A DNA stretch of 64,000 nt from Diprion similis. Taxonomy: Eukaryota; Arthropoda; Insecta; Hymenoptera; Diprionidae. Positions 28,501 through 38,859 of the stretch are shown here, piece after piece (the stretch's first letter is position 1; every line of letters begins with the position of its first letter). Where the stretch lies: assembly GCF_021155765.1 (NCBI RefSeq), contig NC_060115.1, forward strand, positions 3,224,001 through 3,288,000, in the 5' to 3' direction. Below the pieces are notes generated by a model. That model saw only the letters and a list, made by a program, of their open reading frames with translations. It searched no databases and was not told the DNA's origin. Both the position numbers and the translations under genes were made by a program.

Positions 28501-31500
28501 CCACATTGGCAAGTATCTCTGCAAAATAATTTCTTGCAGGAATATATTTGTTGTCTGTTTGAAATGCTTACTTTACAATAATTGATAGCGACATAAATCA
28601 AATAAGTTTTTCATCAATGCTCATGAATTTTAATTGAAAGAGTAAGATTGACTCTCATTTGGAAAACAAGTAAATTTCATTGTGACAACAACTCACCTTG
28701 TTCAGAATCCGAACTCTGGATGAGGCGATCTTTGGCGAGTTCGTTAGCCCTTACCAAAGACTCCTCTTCTGCATTTGTCTTCAGAATTACATTATTTTCA
28801 TCAGACTCATTGTCGGAGAAGTCAATTACGTTTTCACCATTTTTTATTTTCTCCAAGTGATCCATAAGAGTCTCTTCCTTTTCCTGCATCTGTTTACATT
28901 TTGTTTTCTTCGCACGTCCCTTTGACGATGACCTTGAGGAAGACGATTCGCTTGAGCTTGAGTTGCCGTTTTCATTGCATGCGCCTCTTTTACGTTTCTT
29001 GATATTATCCACATCAATCAAGCTGTATAGGACCAATCATGACAAATTTATCAGTAATACAATCAATTTAGGTACTAAGTGATTATAAAAGTGGATTAAA
29101 AAATCACAAGCCAATTACGGGTTCTGTACAGACTCAAGACTAATACCACTAATATCACTACAGCAAATGAGCTGAAGCTATTTCCCAATGACTATAACGA
29201 GAATTGGCATTATCGGAGTATCACAGAGAAAACCTACACTTCTAAATTTCTACCTTTAGCCACCAGAAACTATAAGCGTAATTTTGTCTTGAGGAACTGA
29301 GGTAAGTAGGTGAAATAATGATCTGGATATTCTGTTTATGTATATGTGAATACCTTTTAAATGATTCCCATTCTTGATGTTCTTTAGATTTACCAAGCAA
29401 CTGCGTGAATTGCTGCAAGACTTTATTTTTCAATCTTCTAATTACGACTTGGCATGACATTTGTAATTTTTTGTCCGTCGGATAATAAGAATTTTTTTCA
29501 ATGCAAAATTTTTGTTTCCTAATTTTAGTTGAATTTGTGCAGTCGTCTTCGTAAATGGAGTTTGAACAGATTTCCTCCTGTTTTTCAGAAGACGGAGAAT
29601 GTAAATCATCCGAAGATGGAGATACGACTAATGCCATGTCATCATCGGAGTCTGAGGAATTGGAGTCAGATGATAATAAGAGTCGACTTTTAGCAAGATT
29701 ATTTAACTTAACATCATCAAGATCTTCATTATCTAATTGAGAGCTAGTAGATCTTCGATGCTCGTTTTTGTTAATTGCAGCTGCTTTACTATCTGTAGAA
29801 TCTCGTTTCTCTGAGTATTTATTGGCATCTGAATTTAATCCCAACTCATGTGTATCTGACTTTGAAGAAAGAGATGTACTATCATCAAACTGTTCCGAGT
29901 CAGATTCTAGAATTCTTTTCTTAATCGCCTCTTCCGAATCGTCAAATGCTGCAGTCATATCGAATTCAGAAGGTATATCGTGCATCAGAGATTCTATGTC
30001 TTCTTGTTCGACGTTATCGGAAACTTCATCAGACTTGTGTTCTACAACATTTGATAATGGAATATTTGATTCAACTCCATCAACCTCTTCATTCTCAAGA
30101 TGTTCTTGGACGTTTTCCAATGTACTAGGTTCAGGATCGAAGTATTGCAAGTCTTTCTTTTTTTCGAAATCAATTTCGTTCTGCCTCAATTCTACCAAAG
30201 GTAAAGTTTCATTTGTATTCAGATCAGTAATTTCATCAATTTGTGGTGTAACTGTTTCAATAGAAGGTAACTCTTTGGGGGAATGAGCTATTTCAGATAA
30301 TGCAACTTCCTCATCATTTTCAACTTCCATTATCGTTTTATTTTCACTATTTTTAAGGTTGCTCATATTTGCTAAAGAATCTGATTCACTGGTAATATGA
30401 TTTATACCTTGAGTGAAGACAAGTTCAGTCTCGCAATCGGACATATGATGCACATCGGTATCAATATTCTTCGATGAGTCATGAATTATTGTCCCTTGCT
30501 CATGTTCGAACAATTCTAGTGTAGTATCATCATCAGTCGATTGTACGGCATCAGGACTATTCGCTTCTATTGTCGGTTCATTTTCTTTACAGTGATCAGG
30601 CGATATCATACCATTAAAATTGCCTTCAACTGACGAATCTAATTGCTTGGTATTCTTATTACAAACTTCGACCAACGCCTGTTGTGAACCACTTTCTTGT
30701 TCTGAATAGTTAATAAGTTTTGTTTTGTTACCTCGTTCTTGGTGCGCTGACAAGTCCGAGATATTATTGAATGTGTCGACAGATTGCAAAGATTTTTCTT
30801 GGATACTAGGTGAAATTACATTATGTATACCACTTTTATCGGAATTTAATTCAGCTGATTCGGTTATTCCTTTGTCAGATGTATTTGGTGATCGAGATTC
30901 TATCAAACTTTCGACGAATGTGGCTTTATTAGTTTTTTTGGCTGAATATCTATTTTCCTCCTCTGAAAATATTTCGGTGCTGTCACATTCTGATATTACA
31001 TCACAATCTAGAGTATGTGGAACTGTGTCGTTATTAACATTTCCATTCATATTCTCCATAACAACTTTAGCATTCACAGGATTTTGCATATCTTCTTCAT
31101 CATTTGCCAAACTTTCGCGATCAGATTCTTTGTCAGAAACCATAGACTTTTCCTTGATACTGGACAACAACGATATATTATGCTTGGTGATATTTTTATG
31201 ATTATCAGCAGCTTGTTGAGACGACTTCGATAAAGTATTAATAGACTTATCGAAGGTGCTCAAATTTCCAACATCCAACTCGTCTGAACTATTCCTCGTA
31301 TCATCTCCTGCTCTGCCTGAATCAGAACCTTCAATAATTTTGGAATTTCTACTAGCTTTTAAAGCACTCATTTGTTTCGATGGTGAATCCTCTCCACTGC
31401 CTGTGGCAACATCGGAATGATCCATATCCAGTAGAATACTGCTTACGTTACAAGTATTACACCATGTACTATAAAATTCCATAAATTCTTCTACCCTACG

Positions 31501-34500
31501 ACTCAATTCTTTCTGACAGCGGCTTACTGTTAAAGCACATTTTAGTACGGTCTTTGAAACAGCCGACACTACTGTGAAATTGTTATTCAATTGCCTCTCA
31601 GAGATTTTACGAGCACCCACATGTAAGGCTGCACCAAGTTTGTCCATTTCATCTATGAAGCTGTTTATGTGAGCTCTAATTACTCGTGCCTGATTCTTAT
31701 TTACATATTCTTTGGTATTTGCAACTTTTGCATAGGTATGTTTCATGGATGATTTTTTCTTCCCCAAAAGTCGATTCTCATGACCTAATACAAACGATGT
31801 TTCGGATTTTTTTAATGCAGGCGTATTTGTTTTAGATTCCTGCTCCGATTTGTTATCCAAAAGTCGATCTGCCTCACTTTTTCTACGTACCGATGTAGAA
31901 ACTTTGCTAGTGATTTCAGTATTTTTGGAATCCCCTGTATATTCTTTTCCAGAATCCAAGTACTGTTTAATTGGCCTGGTACATTCACTGAAACTACCAG
32001 TATTTCTAGTACTATCACAAATTTTCGTCTTACTACGCCTAATTTTCTTATTACTAATGCTTGAGCACGAATCCTCAGAAGAGAACCTGCCATGTTTACT
32101 ATTTGAACCTTTTGACTCGTTAATTGCTAATTCAGACGATCTTTTCACAGCTTCAAATTTATTGTAGAGTTGCCTTACATTTACTATGGAGTTTGGATTT
32201 TCAATATTACTTGACTTTTTCTCACGAATAATTAAATCCTTTTTTCTTGTATTTTCATTCGGAACTTTGGAAAGGTTTTGTCTCGATGATTTGACAAATT
32301 CATTGCTCGATTCATGATCACTGGATTCTGAATAAATTGATGGATTCCTCGAATTTCCTTGAGATTTTGAAATTCTCGGCTGTTTCTGTCCCAGTTGACC
32401 CTCTTCTTTATTCCAATGGGAATAGCTGGAGCTCGAGTTATCATGCTTATTACTTCTATGTTTAGATTTCACTCTTGACAATTCATTTTTAAATCTAGAG
32501 TTGACATGGGTTTTCTGTCTTATTTCTTCTCGGTCAAAGTCAGTAGTTTCTTCATCGCCGGACAGTGATTTCATATTTTCTTTGAGTGTTTTAGCATAAT
32601 TTTTATCTAACATAGCCTTTGTGTTATCATCAGGTTTACGATATCTATTTTGTACATTTGAATTTTCATTGCTAGAGGAATCATCTGAATTGTCACAGAT
32701 TCTTGCAATGCGCTTCAGGTGTTCATTCGTCTTAATAGAGCTACGCCTGGGTCTCATATTACGTCGTTTGGTCAGTTTAGAGTTCTGAAAATTATTATCT
32801 AAATCCTCAGATAGGCTGTGGTTGGCATCTGATTTGGAGACCTCACCTCTAGTTGGCTTTTTATTGTGCTTCCTCCGTTTTCTGAAACACAGAAGTTCCA
32901 ATCCTGTGTTACATTTGCATCTTTTCTCAGCTCCATTACGAGACAAAATTTTTCAAATTTATGAAAACTTTCACTTTCCTCAAAAATTCTTCCCACTTTC
33001 TTGCTTTTGTATTATTATCTATCAGCTGGCTTTGAGGATTGCAGATTTTTCTAAACTCTTTTCACTGATGAGGATTTGCTCAGAACACTGCCAAAATTAT
33101 CCAACAACATAAGGAGAGTAGTTCAGAAGATCAAAGGACCAAAGCAAGAAAACGAGAATCATGCAACAGTGCAATTAATTTTACGCCAAAGGAGGTTGTT
33201 TACTATAGGGTATTGACAAAAATTATTTTTCATGCAATACGAAGACACAAACCAATTTCTAAAATAAGCATCTACTACCATTAGTAATACTAAGTGAAAC
33301 CACTTTGAAAAATTGTTCGAAACACTGCGATTAGCAAAGCAATATGCGTTACATTGCAAAAGACCCAACACGAACTCAGCTTCAGATACTAGTTTTAAAT
33401 GGTTTTTTAAGAAATGCTAACATTCTTAAGAGTTTGTCTTGACCCGTTATTTATCCATCATTATCAAAGTCAGCGAACGGTGCGCTTTTCAAGCACCGAT
33501 TAAAGTATACCACAATAGTTAAGGATAAGTAAATTTCTTTTATGTAATATTGGTATTGAATCTTAGACAAAAAGACTTGAATCAACCAAAACTGAGTTGC
33601 TTAAGGCCCCGCTGACCTGGCATGTCATATATATATTTCGTGACGTCAGAAGCAGGGAAAACGCCATTACGAATCCTGCAAGAACGGAAGCACGAATCTT
33701 ACTCGGGAAATTTTTAAATTGAAGCTTGAATAAAAGTGTACGTGGCTAACTCACTCACTGGTCATGCAAATCGCTGATAATGTGTATAATAAAGAATAAT
33801 GAAGTGAATAAAATCACGCCAAAACAAACATGGCCGATCGGAGCTACCGCATGTTGAATATTCACTGATTGCACTGTTTCACAATTTCTTTCACTCTCGC
33901 CAGACAGTTAGCCACGTACAAAAGCACTCACTTTATTCGGGAAAACTTATACTATCAGTTATTTTTTTGTAAATATGGTACGATTCGTAACGGCGATTTT
34001 CAAGTGACAGCAGCCCGTTCATGGTCCACAAGAAGTATGTCTCGATCTGTAACTGACATCATTGGTTGGATCTAACAGAACAAGCCAATGAAATCAGCGG
34101 TCTTAGTTCACCGTTCAACGTTCAGAGGCGCTGCACGTATTTATGACGTCACGATTTGATATTTTCAAGTCAGGTCAGCGGCGCCTTAAGAGTTTGTCTT
34201 GACCCGTTATTTTGAGAATAAGTAAATTTCTTTCATGTAATATTGGTATTGAATCTTAGACAAAAAGACTTGAATCAACCAAAACTGAGTTGCTTAACAC
34301 GTGTTCGAATGTAAAAAAGGAATTATATCAGCCACATGCTCTCAACTAGTACACACTGATTGTGAGATAAATCACAGAGTGCAATAAAACCACTTTGCCC
34401 TCTAATGGATAAGAATAATGCTTTCAGGCATCGGAATGTAATACACATCAAGATCCGTTGCGGTGATTCATCGTCAAATACAAATAAATTCAAAAAACTC

Positions 34501-36006
34501 ACCTTGAATTTTCTCGTTGAATGACCTCGCAGACAGCTCTTACTTCCCAAAGAGGCTCACAGTTGCAGCGAAGACATTTCCAGTTGTCCGCTTCAACTTC
34601 AGGCGAATTTTTTCCAACGTATCGTTCTATACAGTCCTAAAATCAGATAACACAAAGTGAGTGGTACAACCAATTTCAAACTATAGATCTATTGAAAATA
34701 CTTATTAGTAAAATAGTTGAAGTTTACAATCAGCAGTTGAATGTTCCGATTCCTGTGATACTACAATTGAATGGCAGTATGCAACAATGAGGAGAGTTGA
34801 CTCATGTTTCATTTAATACTTTTGTTAAGAATGAATCATTTTGATGCGCGGTTGTTCTAGAAATGAAAGAATACAAAATAAAATTGACTTTGTTTCATAC
34901 ACACCAAAATACAAAACTAAAAATGCACAGCATGTTTTCCTAGAAGACGTGTTTTTTACTTACTGCATATAATAGTACCGCCATTTAACTGCTGGAATGC
35001 TTTCTTAAAAATAAGGAAAATAGTACATACATGACAAAAACCATAGGGACATGGCTTGTTTCCGCAAATGTATAGTGCACCACCATTTCCACACATGCGA
35101 CAGTACTTATCGTCACCATCTTCGTCCATACTAAAATCACCGTCGCCATAGAAGTTGCTGCATTTCTATGACAAAATTAACAGCCTGAGTTGTGAATCAA
35201 AGATAAAAGATTCCAGGATTCTTGATTCTTTTAACAATTATCTGAGTTTCAAATATATGTCTATTTCCTTTTTTTAGGTGTAAGTATCACCTTCTAAATT
35301 GAAAATCTTGGTCCAAGGTAAGGTTAGAAGGTATTACCTGGTAAATTTCCAAGCATTCACACTTTATTGACAAGTTCATGTAATTAATGACTTATATGGA
35401 CTTACTGGCAAACTTTAACGTACCTTGCACTGCAACGTCGTCATCAACGGGTGGATAAACAGGCCACCAGGCTTGTCGAATTTCCCACTGAGATCTGTTC
35501 CACATGTTGCGCAGATGATCTGCTTACGGTCAATGGATTTAGAATCTGAAATGACCAAACAGGAAAATCGGAATCGTTGATTGACAAGCACAATGATTTC
35601 TGTTGAATCTAGGGTCGATCAATGGGGTAATTTTGCAATAACGATTGATTTATGGATACCAAGTAAGAAGTTTACAATAAATTCAATCTGACTATCATGA
35701 CAATTGCATTTTGGTAAAAAGATTCTGATTTAATTATTGTATTAGCTTTGAAAAAAAACCTATTGTAAATACTTGCTAAACGTGATATATATTTATAATG
35801 ATTGTTTAGAATGAATAAAGAAGAACAATAATTTTCTGTTGACCCTCAAGTGCAATAATATCTATAAAGCAACATCGATGTCTATACGTTCGCGATGCAT
35901 CCCCCAACATAAACGACAATCCGTACGAACGTTGAAAATAAATACACGTACCTTTGTAATTCTGGGCACGGTAGTCCGACTCCAGATTTGTCACGTCGAT
36001 AGGCAT
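19550..36006 (-). CDS. XNP: ATRX/XNP SNF2-family chromatin remodeller
   Basis: This is a nuclear ATP-dependent remodeller that binds heterochromatin through an ADD domain. The 23 exons (minus) are 35952-36006, 35424-35545, 35031-35165, 34503-34636, 29354-32881, 28697-29022, 28414-28518, 27924-28060, 27415-27524, 26862-27116, 26467-26671, 25376-25791, 25011-25312, 24569-24863, 24176-24459, 23770-23929, 22524-22871, 21307-21607, 20709-20930, 20400-20510, 20263-20325, 19998-20183 and 19550-19654. They sum to 7905 bases, exactly 2634 codons plus stop. An ADD zinc-finger domain lies at about residues 19-149 ([25 protein letters not shown]). A long acidic Ser-rich region follows. The helicase has Walker A GLGKT (about 1782), DEGH (about 1905), [21 protein letters not shown] and [12 protein letters not shown] Gln-rich stretch lies near the C terminus. 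Catalytic residues look intact, and human ATRX is of similar length. Confidence 0.96.
21715..22488. mobile_element. Inverted-repeat element in an XNP intron
   Basis: Imperfect terminal inverted repeats of about 60 bases lie at 21715-21774 (AGTATCGAAAG ... TTTTACTGACGTTTTGGCT) and 22430-22488 (AGCCGAAACGTCAGTAAAA ... TTCGATACTAAAAA). They enclose about 650 bases with no recognisable transposase, so this is probably a nonautonomous DNA transposon. I could not fix the target-site duplication. It sits between the two exons encoding the helicase C-terminal lobe. Confidence 0.6.
23280..23515. repeat. Foldback (hairpin) element in an XNP intron
   Basis: A left arm at about 23290-23376 (GGTTGATTCTGAAAC ... 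TAGGGATTCAAG ... TATTGCAGTAC) is the inverted counterpart of a right arm at about 23417-23510 (GTACAATATCAACC ... GAAACCCTAG ... GTTTCAGAATCAAC). The spacer is about 40 bases. It is likely a MITE-type foldback element and has no coding content. Confidence 0.6.
27284..27366. repeat. Small inverted repeat in an XNP intron
   Basis: TCATTGTTGAATACTGAGT near 27284 pairs imperfectly with CTCGTATTCAGCAACGA ending near 27365. A second, internal pairing between TCGGT and ACCCGA is also possible. It looks like a small foldback repeat. Confidence 0.4.
28294..28379 (-). other. Long imperfect hairpin in an XNP intron (pre-miRNA-like or foldback)
   Basis: On the minus strand TTTCAGCCTGCATTGTTT pairs with AAACAGTGCAGGCTGAAA at the far end. 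Inside, GTCCTGCTG pairs with CAGCAGAAC around a 10-base terminal loop. The whole structure is about 86 bases, within the intron between XNP exons 28414-28518 and 27924-28060. The size and shape fit an insect pre-miRNA, but a degenerate MITE would look the same. I recognise no known mature miRNA in it. Confidence 0.45.
29354..32881 (-). other. XNP: Giant 3.5 kb disordered exon of XNP
   Basis: This exon of about 1176 codons (acceptor gtgtttcag at 32882, donor GTATTC at 29353) encodes a Ser/Asp/Glu/Lys-rich, low-complexity linker between the ADD and helicase domains. It has a more ordered-looking Cys- and Trp-bearing stretch in the middle ([20 protein letters not shown], then [12 protein letters not shown]) that resembles the helical region following ADD in ATRX relatives (inference). 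Several SDSD/SDSE clusters look like casein-kinase-2 targets. Confidence 0.85.
33426..34297. repeat. Direct repeats flanking the TTAA MITE
   Basis: A unit beginning TTAAGAGTTTGTCTTGACCC and ending ACTGAGTTGCTTAA occurs on both sides of the MITE, at 33426-33604 and 34186-34297. The shared part, including ATATTGGTATTGAATCTTAG and GACAAAAAGACTTGAATC, is nearly identical. The left unit holds about 70 extra bases, including a CGGTGC/GCACCG stem-loop at about 33479. Such near-identity suggests a recent duplication. Confidence 0.75.
33601..34189. mobile_element. TTAA-flanked MITE (581 bp, piggyBac-like nonautonomous element)
   Basis: TTAA at 33601-33604 and TTAA at 34186-34189 bound an element of 581 bp. 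Its ends are inverted repeats: GGCCCCGCTGACCTG at 33605-33619 and CAGGTCAGCGGCGCC at 34171-34185 match at 14 of 15 positions, and weaker pairing continues inward (TCGTGACGTCA against TGACGTCACGA). Internal inverted copies of GTACGTGGCTAACT also occur. It has no transposase frame. It lies inside XNP intron 4. TTAA targets are characteristic of the piggyBac superfamily; assignment beyond that is inference. Confidence 0.72.
34190..34502. other. XNP intron remainder next to the ADD exon
   Basis: This holds the right direct-repeat unit to 34297, then about 200 bases up to the donor at 34502 with no recognised feature. Confidence 0.4.
34503..35545 (-). other. XNP: ADD-domain exons of XNP
   Basis: Three exons (35424-35545, 35031-35165, 34503-34636) encode paired cysteines typical of the ATRX-DNMT3-DNMT3L domain: [43 protein letters not shown], then [14 protein letters not shown]. 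In ATRX this module reads histone H3 with unmodified K4 and methylated K9. Here it is complete and joins the short first exon ([18 protein letters not shown]) in phase. Confidence 0.9.
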
Positions 36007-38859
36007 TTAAGAATGTCAAGAAAAGAAAAATCGATAGAAATCTATTGAAAATCGATTGTTTGAAATCAATTGATAATGAGAGAAGATTCGGCCAGCAAGT
36101 GAAAGTACTCGCGTCAAGCTTGTAAATAGTCACGAATTTGACGTTTCAATACGTTTAAAACATTTGACCGAATGCAAACGCAGATCTTTATTAGTAACGT
36201 TTCACCGGGTTCGACGTGTAAAATCACAGAACAGCCATATTAAAAGGGTTTTCCTTTTTTAGAAATTTGACCCATGCTCTTAGGCTGACGAGATTATTCG
36301 CGCGCGGTCTTTCTGCGCTTACAAGTTATCTGTGGTTTTACGTAGTACGGCGTTCTTGTCCCCACGACTTCCAGCACAAGTCACAACCATGCGCAGAGTA
36401 TACATAGGCTGGCGACAGGCATGATGTTTTAAAAAAGTAAGGTGTGCTCCTGCGCAGCAATCTCTAATAACCAATCGCGTGCCCCGCCCGTATGAAGTCC
36501 ATGTTGGATTCTGAACCAATCACATTCGAGATCCTTTGGCCTTCAGCTCGTGATCAGTTAGTACTCAAGCGATCCGGTAACTTCTTTATCAATGACAATG
36601 AGAGCTATTTATAAACGCAATCCCATACGACACACATAATTTTATTAGGATAACCTATGGTTTACAGGGACTTTAGGGTAAAATCGTATTTAGCAGTCGT
36701 TAGTCAATTGCAGCAAATTGCTGTCAACTGGTCGGCGCAGAACGGGGCGAATATGTTTCCGCCAGAGAAGCACGCCTTTTCTTACACCATTTTCTTCAGT
36801 CTACGCTGCTTCGTTTCCATTGTTCCAACTTCAATTTCACCGTTCCCAAGAGCGCGTACACAGAGCTGCGTTCTGAAACCTTATTCGAGTATCGTTGTTT
36901 CTCTGTTTGATCTTATGCGCTTGACAGAGATACGATGATACATGAGTTAACTCCGGTAAGATTTCAGAACGCAACTCAGGAAGTCAAAGAGACTGCAAAA
37001 GTTGGCGCGTTTATGCGAGGGTGCAGGCAAAGAGGATTAGGGGTGCACGAATTAGGTTAGCGTTTGCGAACCGAGTGTCCATCCAACGGCTCTCAATTTG
37101 ATCGAAAGGGTGTAAATTACAAATCAGGAAGACTGACAAGTTCCGACTAATACCAAACAAGTTTTATAAAACTACATGATATTGATTCAAATTCTAATCC
37201 GTCTTCGACTCGCCTGTAACCGGGTGTAAATGCGCTCATATCCATCATCTAGTCAGAGAATGATTATTCTATGGTATCTATACTGATTTAGCAGTTACAT
37301 CCAGATGACTGGAATCAGTACCGTCAGGTCGTCACCAAAAGCCGGCACGCTAATATGCTCCTACAGTGCCCTAAAGCATGCCTTCCAAAATTCCAATGTC
37401 ACAGGAAGAGCGAAGTAGACTGTAGACACAAGAATAATGTCAAAGATAACATTACCACGTGTCAGAGAATATTAGTGTGTTTACCATACGCTATTATTGC
37501 ACCTTTATTTTTGAACATACACGCGTACCGATAAAAATGTCATACAATACATACTCTTAAAGTTACCAGTAATTTTTCATACAATATGAATAGTAAATCG
37601 AAGTTACATTTTAATAACGTAACAATAAAAATTGGATAAAATCAGTACTTTTGTCACGATAATGAGTTACAAATTTTTAAATATAGGTTACAAGAATTTT
37701 TAAATACGATAATTTGCTGATATTTAGTCACTTTTGAAAGTTAAGCTGTACTCCGTCGCAAATATTCTGTTAAAAGTAGATAAAAGCATAGAAACGCATA
37801 CAAATGTATTGCATTTCAATCTGGTTCTGATTATGTCTATACGGCTGTGTAAATTTTTTTCCATACGTTTCCAGTGGACACTGCTGCATTCTTTTTTACT
37901 AAGATCGAAGATACAGTTGATTCAAAAGAAACACTACTCACAAAAGTATTAGCTGCATAAATATGCTTATTAGGTAGTTGGCGTACAACTCTTATTTTAT
38001 CTTATATTTAACCATTCATCCGTGTAAAAGAAATGCACTATACTACATGATAGTGTCGAGGTACAAGCCTACAGTATATCTAATATTAACTGGCGCAGGT
38101 TTCTGCCAATGATGTCACCTTGAGGACGTATTGCAGGAACCACATTGACCATTGTTCCTAGTTACGCAAAGTTACGAGGTAAAGAGGTCAGCCGTAAACA
38201 ATGTCAATGTTGGTAGTCACATTTGTTTGTTGCCTGCGGGAATTTTGGCAAGTTTGAAATTTGAAGAGTATGGTTACCACGCTCGAAAGTGAAGTAAGAA
38301 TGGCACCATAACTTTGCCAAAATGAGAAAGCAAATAGAATGGGGTATGCACTGAAAAGAAGTAATAATAAACTATAAAAATTTCTTATTCTACAAGACCC
38401 TAAGACTCTCAACCTATTGTCAATAGCCAAAGATCTTTACACATCATGGTATAATACTTTGAACATTAACCAGCTTTTCGAATATACTACAATAATTAAT
38501 TTACATGCATACCTGTAGATCGTATTTGTTATTATCATTTATAGAATCTCCAATAGAGCATCAGTTCATTTATTTAGTGCCAACAGATATCTCTATGTAT
38601 TTGTCTTGATCATTGAAAAATTAGATAAAATAGTCGACCATCATATGATCCTGTTGTAACCTTTCATAGACAAATACGTTAAATTTTTTATACTATTTTG
38701 CGTTTGTGGGATATGTCGAATAGAAATTAGATGTATTTGGAGGAAAAAAAGTTTCATTTTCTATGGGTTGGGTCTGTTGCTGTATTCAGCAGACTTTGAA
38801 TTAATATTGAGGTGTGAAATAATTAAGTCTATCCACTGTATTCTCTAATTTCTGAAGAA
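36007..38859. other. XNP 5' region and intergenic space to the zinc-finger gene
   Basis: The XNP start at 36006 is followed upstream by a leader and promoter region; a locally GC-richer patch with GCGCGCGG at about 36299 is the most promoter-like part. From about 36.6 to 38.8 kb the sequence is AT-rich, with short unconvincing frames. A reverse AATAAA at 38569-38574 could serve the zinc-finger gene. No RNA gene was seen. Confidence 0.45.

Noticed and set aside
29768-30286. Plus-strand ORFs at 29.8-31.2 kb
   Set aside because: Antisense shadows of the Ser/Asp-rich XNP exon; complementary codons of such exons rarely contain stops.
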